Shown one piece after another: positions 18,670-26,416 of a DNA stretch of 64,000 nucleotides. Position 1 is the first letter of the stretch. Every line of letters starts with the position of its first letter. This stretch comes from Limnohabitans sp. DM1. Its GTDB lineage: Bacteria; Pseudomonadota; Gammaproteobacteria; Burkholderiales; Burkholderiaceae_C. The position numbers and the translations under genes are program-made. The stretch is from the NCBI RefSeq assembly GCF_001269385.1, contig NZ_CXOO01000026.1:186001-250000 (forward strand), given 5' to 3'. Below the pieces are notes generated by a model. It did no database searches. It saw only the letters and a list, made by a program, of their open reading frames with translations, and had not been told where the DNA came from.

Positions 18670-19871
18670 GTCTGCACCCCCAACACCCGTGCCACATCCA
18701 ACAGTGGGATCACCTGCGCGTTGTCGGCCAAGGGCCAGGACGAGCTGACGGGGGCGACCACATAAGCGCGGCTCAGTTGCAAATCGGTGCAGGCGTTCCA
18801 AAAACCTTTGGTCACGCGCGGCGCGTTAGAGAGTTTGATTTCAAATCCGATGCGTTCAGATCCGGTGTCCACCACCGCGTCCATTTCTGCGCCTGCTGCT
18901 GTGCGGTAGAAATTGAGCGTAGCGTTGCCGCCCGCCATCAAGGGCAACAAGGCTGCGATGTGATTCACCACCAGTCCTTCCCACGAATAGCCCGACATCG
19001 GGTGCCCCTGCAAGTCATCGGCATTGCCAATCCCCAGCAAGGCGTGCAACAAACCTGTGTCGCGAAAATAAATTTTGGGCGACTTGACCAAGCGTTTACC
19101 CAAGTTGACGAAATACGGCCCCACTTTTCGCACGATCAGTGCATCGCAAAAAATATCGAGGTAGCGACCCACTGTGATGGGGGAGATACCGCCCATGGCC
19201 ACGGCCAAGCTCGACGCATTGAACAGTTGCCCATGTTGGTGCGCCAGCATTCGCAAAAAGCGCCACAGGGTTTCGCCCGGAATGGTGATGCCCAAAGCAG
19301 GCAAATCGCGGCGCACAATGGACTGCAAGTAATCGTTGCGCCAGCGCAGTGATTGCGCATCGGTTTTGGCCATTGTGCTCAAGGGCATGCCGCCGCGCTG
19401 CCAATGCGATTGCAGGGCCAACAACCTTGACGTGGCATCTTGGCTGGCTGTGACGGTTTGTACTTCGTTCCACAACAATGGCGGCAATTCAAAATAGCTC
19501 ACACGCCCAGCCAATGACTCTGCCGATTGCCGCAACAACGCGCCACTGGCTGAGCCCAAGAGCAAAAAGCGTCCCGGCCTGCGGTCAGCATCGATTTCGG
19601 GTCGAAGCTGTACAAACAACTCAGGCATGGTTTGCACTTCATCAAGCACGATCAAGCGGCTTCGGTTCGCTGCAAAAAATGCACTCGCCTGGTCCAGCTT
19701 GGCCCGATCTTCAGGCAATTCCAAATCCAAAAAAACCGAATTCGATGATTGTGCAGCCCAAGCTCGCGCCAGAGTGGATTTGCCCACCTGTCGCGCACCC
19801 AGCACGACCACACCGGGCGAATAGTCCAAGCGATCTTGCAACTCACGGTTAAATATGCGATCAATCATCAT
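18666..19871 (-). CDS. AAA+ ATPase with DUF4143 domain
   Basis: A 401-residue ATP-binding protein of the AAA_14/DUF4143 type. Walker A is GARQVGKSTLA near residues 25-35, Walker B RLIVLDEVQTMPELF near 75-88 and the sensor region FLLLGSASGALL near 103. The C-terminal DUF4143 part contains a winged-helix-like segment and a restriction-endonuclease-like core (AGAEMDAVVDTGS, then GFEIKLS, i.e. E-x-K). This family is common in accessory regions and has no agreed function. Two consecutive ATGs start the gene and no Shine-Dalgarno is obvious. It overlaps the pentapeptide gene by 4 bases; the pair forms a cassette inside the protocatechuate operon. Confidence 0.88.
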   Translation of the reverse strand: MMIDRIFNRELQDRLDYSPGVVVLGARQVGKSTLARAWAAQSSNSVFLDLELPEDRAKLDQASAFFAANRSRLIVLDEVQTMPELFVQLRPEIDADRRPGRFLLLGSASGALLRQSAESLAGRVSYFELPPLLWNEVQTVTASQDATSRLLALQSHWQRGGMPLSTMAKTDAQSLRWRNDYLQSIVRRDLPALGITIPGETLWRFLRMLAHQHGQLFNASSLAVAMGGISPITVGRYLDIFCDALIVRKVGPYFVNLGKRLVKSPKIYFRDTGLLHALLGIGNADDLQGHPMSGYSWEGLVVNHIAALLPLMAGGNATLNFYRTAAGAEMDAVVDTGSERIGFEIKLSNAPRVTKGFWNACTDLQLSRAYVVAPVSSSWPLADNAQVIPLLDVARVLGVQT

Positions 19872-19936
19872 TGTATTTTGTTACATCAAATATCAAAATG
19901 CAAGGATAAAAATCACTCACTTAACCTTCAAGTGCT

Positions 19937-21276
<1,340 letters not shown>

Positions 21277-21287
21277 GGTGGTATTCC

Positions 21288-21378
21288 GTTGGGCGTTGGG
21301 CGTTGAGCGCTTTAGGTTGAGGGTTGAGCGTTGGGCGTTGATTTGTTCACGCTGAACGCTGAACTCTCAACGCTAAAC
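21288..21378. repeat. Heptad-repeat element, locus A (opposed 7-bp arrays)
   Basis: Eight consecutive 7-bp units from 21288 to 21343 follow GTTGAGC or GTTGGGC with variants (GCTTTAG, GTTGAGG, GTTGATT). After TGTTCAC come GCTGAAC, GCTGAAC, TCTCAAC and GCTAAAC in the same 7-base register (21351-21378), i.e. the complement in opposite orientation. The ligI stop codon falls inside the last unit. The element can fold into a long imperfect hairpin in the ligI-ligA transcript. The same design recurs at 45030-45130. Confidence 0.85.
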
Positions 21379-22305
21379 CTCTTCAGGCCAGTACAGCCGC
21401 ATCGGGTTGTCCACCAGCAGCTTGCGCTGCAACTCGGCGGTCGGTGCGATGTGCGGGATGAAATCGACGAGCAGACCATCGTCGGGCATGTGGTCTTTCA
21501 GGTTGGGGTGTGGCCAGTCGGTGCCCCAGAGCACGCGGTTCGGAAACTCCTCGACGATGCGCTTGGCAAAAGGGATAACGTCCTGATACGCGTTTTGCTC
21601 GCCGTTCAAAGCCTTGGGGCCAGTCACCGACAAACGCTCAGGGCAAGACACTTTGCTCCACACATTGCTGTGCTCGCGCATGAACTTCTGGAACAGCGCA
21701 AACTGCGGGCCGTCCACGGGCAGCGACGCATCGGGGCGGCCCATGTGGTCCACCACCACGGTGGTGGGCAGCGCGGTAAAAAAGTCCCACAGCTCGGGCA
21801 GGTCCACCGCCTCGAAGTAGATGACCACATGCCAGCCCCACTTCTGGATGCGGCCCGCGACCTCCATCAACTCGTCCTTGGGCGTGAAGTCCACCAAACG
21901 CTTGACGAAGTTGAAGCGCACGCCGCGCACACCCGCGTCGTGCATGGCCTGAATTTCTTCGTCCGTCACACTGCGCTTGACCGTGGCCACGCCACGCGCC
22001 ATTCCGTTTGAATTGACCAGTGCATCCACCATGGCGCGGTTGTCTGCGCCGTGGCAGGTGGCCTGCACCACCACATTGCGCGCAAAGCCCAGGTGGTCAC
22101 GCAGCGCATACAGCTGGTGCTTGCTGGCATCACACGGCGTGTATTTGCGCTCGGGGGCGTAGGGAAATTCAGCGCCGGGACCAAACACATGGCAGTGCGC
22201 ATCTACCGCACCTGTAGGCAATTGGAAACGCGGCTTGGACGGTCCGGTGTACCAGTCCATCCAGCCTGCGGTTTTGGTGAAATCACCCGTGGTTGGTTTA
22301 TTCAT
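21373..22305 (-). CDS. ligI: 2-pyrone-4,6-dicarboxylate hydrolase (lactonase)
   Basis: A 310-residue amidohydrolase-superfamily enzyme that opens 2-pyrone-4,6-dicarboxylate to 4-oxalomesaconate in the protocatechuate 4,5-cleavage pathway. Visible: VDAHCHVFGP at residues 34-43, VVQATCHGADN near 85, GVRGVRFNFVKR near 125, DHMGRPDAS near 185 and the catalytic-Asp segment WGTDWPHPN near 255. These match LigI/PmdD, which works without a metal. Length fits the family (about 300). Order J-K-I-A-B matches the Comamonas pmdEFDAB arrangement. Confidence 0.95.
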   Translation of the reverse strand: MNKPTTGDFTKTAGWMDWYTGPSKPRFQLPTGAVDAHCHVFGPGAEFPYAPERKYTPCDASKHQLYALRDHLGFARNVVVQATCHGADNRAMVDALVNSNGMARGVATVKRSVTDEEIQAMHDAGVRGVRFNFVKRLVDFTPKDELMEVAGRIQKWGWHVVIYFEAVDLPELWDFFTALPTTVVVDHMGRPDASLPVDGPQFALFQKFMREHSNVWSKVSCPERLSVTGPKALNGEQNAYQDVIPFAKRIVEEFPNRVLWGTDWPHPNLKDHMPDDGLLVDFIPHIAPTAELQRKLLVDNPMRLYWPEEV

Positions 22306-22330
22306 GTCGAACGCCTTTTAATGTGTCTTT

Positions 22331-22409
22331 TTTGTAGGAGCCCACCCCGTGGGCGATGAAACGCATCGTGGTCCACCAGCCATCGCCCACAGGGGTGGGC
22401 TCCTACAAA
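22331..22409. repeat. REP-like inverted repeat, family A, copy 1
   Basis: Two 28-29 base arms (22331-22358 starting TTTGTAGGAGCCCACC, and 22381-22409 ending GGTGGGCTCCTACAAA) face each other across 22 bases between ligI and ligK. Each arm itself is palindromic (CCCACCCCGTGGG). This is the layout of paired REP sequences (REPINs). A second copy is at 23201-23298, so the pair brackets ligK. Confidence 0.85.
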
Positions 22410-22418
22410 GTCAAAAAA

Positions 22419-23102
22419 TCAGTCGATGTACTTCAAGCCCGCCGCCGCCAAGGGCTCGCGCATTTTGTACATGTCCAGACCCAGCACGCCCGACGCCAGC
22501 TTGGCGCGTTTTTCGCCTTCGTTGGCTTCACGCGCTTGCGCGGCAGCCAACGTTTTGGCGGCCAGTGCCTGGGGCACACACACCACGCCGTCGTCGTCGG
22601 CCACGATCACGTCACCGGGGTGGACGATCATGCCGGCGCACACCACGGGGATGTTGACCGAGCCGATGGTGGCCTTGATGCAGCCCTTGCTGCTGATGGC
22701 TTTGCTCCACACCGGGAAGTTCATCTTCTGCAGCTCTTTCACATCGCGCACCCCGGCGTCGATGATCAAAGCGCGGGCGCCTCGGGCCTGAAACGATGTG
22801 GCCAGCAGGTCACCAAAATAACCATCGGTGCAATCGGCCGTGATGGCTGCGACCACGATGTCGCCGGGCTGAATCTGCTCGGCCACCACATGCATCATCC
22901 AGTTGTCACCGGGGTGCAGCAGCACCGTCACGGCCGTGCCCGACACCTGCGCGCCGGGGTAGATGGGGCGCATGTAAGGCTTCATGAGGCCCACGCGGCC
23001 CATGGCCTCGTGCACCGTGGCCGAGCCCAACGCGCCCAGGCCGTCAGCGCCTGCGCGGTCCGCGCGGGTGATGTTGCGGTAAACAACGCCGAGTTCGTAC
23101 AT
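22419..23102 (-). CDS. ligK: 4-carboxy-4-hydroxy-2-oxoadipate / 4-hydroxy-4-methyl-2-oxoglutarate aldolase
   Basis: A 227-residue RraA-like class II aldolase that splits 4-carboxy-4-hydroxy-2-oxoadipate into pyruvate and oxaloacetate, the last step of the pathway. The fold signature is clear: [13 protein letters not shown] near residues 28-40, [33 protein letters not shown] near 85-103 and [12 protein letters not shown] near 114-125, where the Arg-Asp pair and upstream Asp correspond to metal and substrate contacts in PmdF/LigK. The C-terminal part has [17 protein letters not shown], the usual RraA-family ending. REP-like elements flank it on both sides inside the operon. Confidence 0.95.
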   Translation of the reverse strand: MYELGVVYRNITRADRAGADGLGALGSATVHEAMGRVGLMKPYMRPIYPGAQVSGTAVTVLLHPGDNWMMHVVAEQIQPGDIVVAAITADCTDGYFGDLLATSFQARGARALIIDAGVRDVKELQKMNFPVWSKAISSKGCIKATIGSVNIPVVCAGMIVHPGDVIVADDDGVVCVPQALAAKTLAAAQAREANEGEKRAKLASGVLGLDMYKMREPLAAAGLKYID

Positions 23103-23121
23103 GGTTTTTCTCCTGAAAATA

Positions 23122-23193
23122 ATTGGGTTCTGACCCCAATTGTTGATTGGAATCTGACCCCAATTGTTGATTGGAATCTGACCCCAATTTTTG
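23122..23193. repeat. 24-bp tandem repeat, three copies
   Basis: Three units at 23122-23145, 23146-23169 and 23170-23193 follow ATTGGAATCTGACCCCAATT plus GTTG, with two differences in the first unit and two in the last. Each unit is itself partly palindromic (ATTGG...CCAAT). It sits 20 bases upstream of the ligK start, between the ligK RBS and a REP pair. GGGGTCAGATTCC-type sequences are frequent remnants of small mobile repeats in proteobacteria. Confidence 0.9.
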
Positions 23194-23200
23194 GGGCTTC

Positions 23201-23298
23201 GTAGGAGCCCACCCCTGTGGGCGATGGCTTGTGAACGCTTGTCGTTTGTTCAACGCACAAGCCCCAAACCACCCATCGCCCACGGGGTAGGCTCCTAC
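23201..23298. repeat. REP-like inverted repeat, family A, copy 2
   Basis: Arms at 23201-23227 (GTAGGAGCCCACCCCTGTGG...) and 23273-23298 (...GGGGTAGGCTCCTAC) face each other across 45 bases between ligJ and ligK. The arms match the copy at 22331-22409, differing mainly by CCCGT versus CCCTGT. It lies directly next to the 24-bp tandem repeats. Confidence 0.85.
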
Positions 23299-23305
23299 AA
23301 CATGT

Positions 23306-24352
23306 TCACTGGCCTTTGGCCTTGAGCTGGTCGTCCAGCCGCTTGAACACGCGGCGCGCATTACCCTCATAGACCATGTAACGCTCTTCGTCGTTCAGGT
23401 TGACCGTAGCTTGCACGTAGCGCTTGGTGTCGTCAAAGTAGTGGCCAGTTTCGGGGTCAATGCCGCGCACAGCCCCAATCATCTCGGACGCAAACAAGAT
23501 GTTCTTGACCGGGATGACCTTGGTGAGCAGATCGATGCCGGGCTGGTGGTACACGCAGGTGTCAAAGAAGATGTTGTTGAGCAGGTGCTCTGTCAGCAAA
23601 GGCTTTTTGAGTTCTTGCGCCAAACCACGGAAACGGCCCCAGTGGTAAGGCACCGCGCCGCCGCCGTGCGGAATCAAGAACTTCAGCGTCGGGAAGTCCT
23701 TGAACAAATCGCTGGTCAGGCACTGCATGAACGCGGTGGTGTCCGCGTTCAGATAGTGCGCGCCGGTGGTGTGGAAGCATGAATTGCAGCTGGTGCTCAC
23801 ATGGATCATGGCGGGGATGTCGTACTCGACCATTTTTTCGTAGATGGGGTACCAGGCCTTGTCGGACAGCGGAGGCGATGTCCAGTGACCACCTGACGGG
23901 TCGGGGTTCAGGTTGATGCCCACGTTGCCGTACTGCTCCACGCACTTGACCAGCTCGGGGATACAAGTGGCCGGGTCCACGCCGGGCGACTGGGGCAGCA
24001 TGGCCGCAGGCACGAAATGGTCGGGGAAGAGTTGACTCACGCGATAGCACAGCTCGTTGCAAATCGCCGCCCAGGTGGACGACACATTGAAGTCGCCAAT
24101 GTGGTGCGCCATGAAGCTGGCGCGGGGGCTGAAGATGGTGATGTCCGAGCCGCGCTCTTTCATCTTGGCCAGCTGGTTGGTCTCGATGCTCTCGCGCAAC
24201 TCGTCGTCGCTGATCTTCAGCTCGGAGACTTTGGGCATGGACGCCGGGTCCTTGATGCCGGCAATCTGACGATTGCGCCAGTCTTCCAGCGCCTTGGGGG
24301 CGGTGGTGTAGTGGCCGTGCACGTCGATGATCAAGGGGTTCGTTTGGCTCAT
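23306..24352 (-). CDS. ligJ: 4-oxalomesaconate hydratase
   Basis: A 348-residue amidohydrolase-fold enzyme that hydrates 4-oxalomesaconate to 4-carboxy-4-hydroxy-2-oxoadipate. Zn-binding IIDVHGHYTTAP begins at residue 8, with His12 and His14. Further conserved pieces are FSPRASFMAHH near 85, GINLNPDPSGGHWTSPPL near 155-172, MIHVSTSCNSCFHTTGAHY near 195 and FLIPHGGGAVPYHWGRFRG near 235. The C-terminal FASEMIGAVRGIDPETG holds the last metal-site region. The start ATG at 24352 is placed after AGGA. It is the first gene of the cluster, divergent from the LysR regulator. The same enzyme is PmdE in Comamonas. Confidence 0.94.
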   Translation of the reverse strand: MSQTNPLIIDVHGHYTTAPKALEDWRNRQIAGIKDPASMPKVSELKISDDELRESIETNQLAKMKERGSDITIFSPRASFMAHHIGDFNVSSTWAAICNELCYRVSQLFPDHFVPAAMLPQSPGVDPATCIPELVKCVEQYGNVGINLNPDPSGGHWTSPPLSDKAWYPIYEKMVEYDIPAMIHVSTSCNSCFHTTGAHYLNADTTAFMQCLTSDLFKDFPTLKFLIPHGGGAVPYHWGRFRGLAQELKKPLLTEHLLNNIFFDTCVYHQPGIDLLTKVIPVKNILFASEMIGAVRGIDPETGHYFDDTKRYVQATVNLNDEERYMVYEGNARRVFKRLDDQLKAKGQ

Positions 24353-24448
24353 GGGCAATCCTGATGGAACAAGGGTTTGCGCAGATTGTGCAGCTTCACC
24401 CCGCCAACGCCCAGCCCCCCAGCACATCTACCAGCTAGAACAAATGGG

Positions 24449-24469
24449 CATAACAAAGACTTGGGTATG
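24449..24469. promoter_or_regulatory. Candidate LysR-type operator between ligJ and the regulator
   Basis: CATAAC and GGTATG face each other across 9 bases in the 157-base divergent gap, 41 bases before the LysR start and 97 before ligJ. Arms agree at five of six positions. LysR regulators usually bind such interrupted dyads in divergent promoters, but the classic T-N11-A spacing is not met exactly, so this is only a candidate. Confidence 0.3.
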
Positions 24470-24509
24470 ACAAAATCAGTTCAACCGAAAGCCCCCTCCC
24501 CAGATCCTC

Positions 24510-25421
24510 ATGGACCTCAAACAGCTCGAATACTTTGTGCGCGTGGCCGAACTGGGCAGCTTCACCCGGGCCGCCCAGGCCCTGAACATCGCCCAACCTG
24601 CGCTCAGCCGACAGGTGCGCCTGCTTGAAGTGGAGCTGCGGCAAAACCTGCTGGTGCGAAACGGGCGCGGCGCCACGCCCACCCAAGCCGGGCTGCTGCT
24701 GCTGGAGCACGGCCGGGGCATCTTGCACCAGGTCGAGCGGGCGCGGGAAGAACTGGGCCGGGTGCGCACGGGCCTGACGGGGCGCGTCGCTTTGGGCCTG
24801 CCGCCCAGCGTGGCGCGGGTGCTGACGGTGCCATTCACCCGGGCCTTTCGCGCCAAGATGCCAGATGCCCAACTGTCCATCAGCGAAGGCTTGTCGAGCG
24901 CGATGCAGGAAAACCTGCAAAACGGCCGCTTGGACATCGCTGTGCTCTACAACCCCAGCCCCATGCCAGGCATCGAGCACACCCCGCTGGTGCAAGAGGA
25001 ATTGCTGCTGGTGCAGCCGCGCCCGCCCGGCTTGCAAGAAGACCCGCCCCCGCCCGCCATAAGCCTGCAAGAAGTCGCCGCCCTGCCCTTGGTCATCCCC
25101 ACCCGCCCGAACGCCATCCGCATGCATGTGGAGTCTGAAATGGCCGCCATCGGCTGCCGCCCCCTCATTGCGCTGGAGATTGACGGCGTGAGCGCCATCC
25201 TCGACTTGGTGGCCGACGGCGCGGGCTACGCCATCTTGCCGCGCAACGCCGTCATGCGCTCGGTGCGGCCATCGGCGTTTTCGGTGCGCCCCCTCCAGCA
25301 ACCGGCCCTGCACATCCAACTGACCACCGCCATCAGCGCACACCGCCCCAGCACCCTCACCCAGCAAGCCACCCTGGCCCTGCTGACCGAGATGGCCGTG
25401 CAGTGGCTCAGACCGCCTTGA
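24510..25421 (+). CDS. LysR-family regulator, probably of the protocatechuate genes
   Basis: A 303-residue LysR-type transcription factor. The winged HTH is at the N-terminus (MDLKQLEYFVRVAELGSFTR, then AAQALNIAQPALSRQV). The effector domain begins near residue 90 with GRVALGLPPSVARVL and is compatible with an aromatic-acid sensor of the CatR/CbnR or PmdR kind. It is transcribed away from ligJ, the usual arrangement for a LysR activator and its target operon, so control of ligJKIAB(C) with a pathway intermediate as inducer is the simple inference. The exact effector cannot be read. Confidence 0.85.
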   Translation: MDLKQLEYFVRVAELGSFTRAAQALNIAQPALSRQVRLLEVELRQNLLVRNGRGATPTQAGLLLLEHGRGILHQVERAREELGRVRTGLTGRVALGLPPSVARVLTVPFTRAFRAKMPDAQLSISEGLSSAMQENLQNGRLDIAVLYNPSPMPGIEHTPLVQEELLLVQPRPPGLQEDPPPPAISLQEVAALPLVIPTRPNAIRMHVESEMAAIGCRPLIALEIDGVSAILDLVADGAGYAILPRNAVMRSVRPSAFSVRPLQQPALHIQLTTAISAHRPSTLTQQATLALLTEMAVQWLRPP

Positions 25422-25744
25422 GGGTCGAACACCCCCGCCGCTCACAAGCCCGCGTGACGAAATGAAGCCATTCACAACTGATCTACCGATTGAAGTCACC
25501 GCGGCGTTTAAACCCATTGATTCGGCCGGTGAAGTTTTCAATGCGCAAAGCTGTTGTAGGTCGGCGGTCGCAGACCCCGACATGGGCCTGTGCCGAACCC
25601 CATCATCTCGGAGGGTGCGAGTACCGACCTACGAGAGGACATTTCTCACTTCAGCATGCCAAATCAATAAGTTAAAACCGGATGTCTTCGTCTGCGCGAC
25701 CTAAAATTGCAGGAATAACGTCACCCCCCTTCCAAAGACTCTGC
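25422..25744. other. Intergenic region with a REP-like element
   Basis: 323 bases between the LysR gene and the cupin gene. Apart from the family B REP element at 25556-25632 I see no gene. An 80-codon open frame at 25462-25704 runs through the REP element, shows no family features and is not supported. Confidence 0.6.
25556..25632. repeat. REP-like inverted repeat, family B, copy 1
   Basis: Arms GTAGGTCGGCGGTCGCAGAC (from 25556) and GGGTGCGAGTACCGACCTAC (to 25632) face each other. The same sequence family recurs at 47448-47509 and 56459-56524. This copy is the most diverged in its second arm. Confidence 0.8.
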
Positions 25745-26074
25745 ATGCAAATCAATGCCATACCGTTCGGGACGACTGATTGGTCGAATGTTGCACGTAC
25801 TGAGCATCCAGGTGAACGCGGTATCGCCTATTGGCGAACGCAAGTCTTTGGTGACGTCCGCGTCCGCATGGTCGAATACACACCGGGTTATCTGGCAGAT
25901 CATTGGTGCACAAAAGGCCATATCCTTTTGTGCATGAACGGCGAGCTTCACACCGAACTTAAAGATGGCCGTGTTTTCAAGCTTCTCCCGGGCATGAGTT
26001 ACCAAGTTGCCGACAATGCCGAACCCCATCGGTCCTACACAGAGGTCGGTGCCACACTCTTTATCGTGGACTGA
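25745..26074 (+). CDS. DHCW-motif cupin-fold protein
   Basis: A 109-residue single-domain cupin. It carries the DHWC/DHCW-type motif (LADHWCTKGHILLCMNGEL, residues 50-68) that names a small family of unknown function, followed by the second cupin strand region KLLPGMSYQVADN and HRSYTEVGATLFIVD at the end. A metal site of His residues is likely from the fold, but the reaction is unknown. Start taken at the ATG at 25745 (QINAIPFGTTDW follows), since the upstream 21 codons look unlike the family. The RBS is weak. It stands alone between two intergenic regions of more than 300 bases. Confidence 0.75.
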   Translation: MQINAIPFGTTDWSNVARTEHPGERGIAYWRTQVFGDVRVRMVEYTPGYLADHWCTKGHILLCMNGELHTELKDGRVFKLLPGMSYQVADNAEPHRSYTEVGATLFIVD

Positions 26075-26416
26075 TGGATCTTTCGGGCAGACTACAGAAA
26101 TACGTCACGCCAGAAATTCACCGGGCTTGACTGAGGCCGCATAAATCACATGGGAAAGCCGACGAAAGACGGTTTTATAGATGCGGCCCTGTGAAGTTTG
26201 CAGGGCTGTGCCATCGAGTGCGCAGCGGTGTCACTCACAAGTTGAGCGTCTTCGTGGTCGCAGCGTTCAGGATGCCAACGGGTTCAAACCGGTCAACTGG
26301 GTTTCCCTGGTTAAACGTGCAGGTGGCATTGATGCTGACTGCGCGCAGTGCCGGGGTAAAGCCGCCGACCTACAAAATGCCGGCAGATCCGAGCATCCGC
26401 TGCGTCGCAACGGCCC
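26075..26416. other. Intergenic region with an unexplained ORF-like minus-strand stretch
   Basis: 342 bases between the cupin gene and polA. On the minus strand about 43 codons read open from a stop at about 26362 down to a stop near 26232, with a plausible composition (ALRAVSINATCTFNQGNPVD) but no start codon. The plus strand is open in two frames over the same bases. I can assign neither. It may be a gene fragment or a dispersed repeat; the segment GCCGACCTAC near 26370 resembles family B REP arms. Confidence 0.35.

Noticed and set aside
23122-23193. 24-bp repeats as a CRISPR
   Set aside because: Repeats are directly adjacent, with no unique spacers.
25462-25704. 80-codon open frame after the LysR gene
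   Set aside because: It runs through the REP element, has no RBS and no family features.
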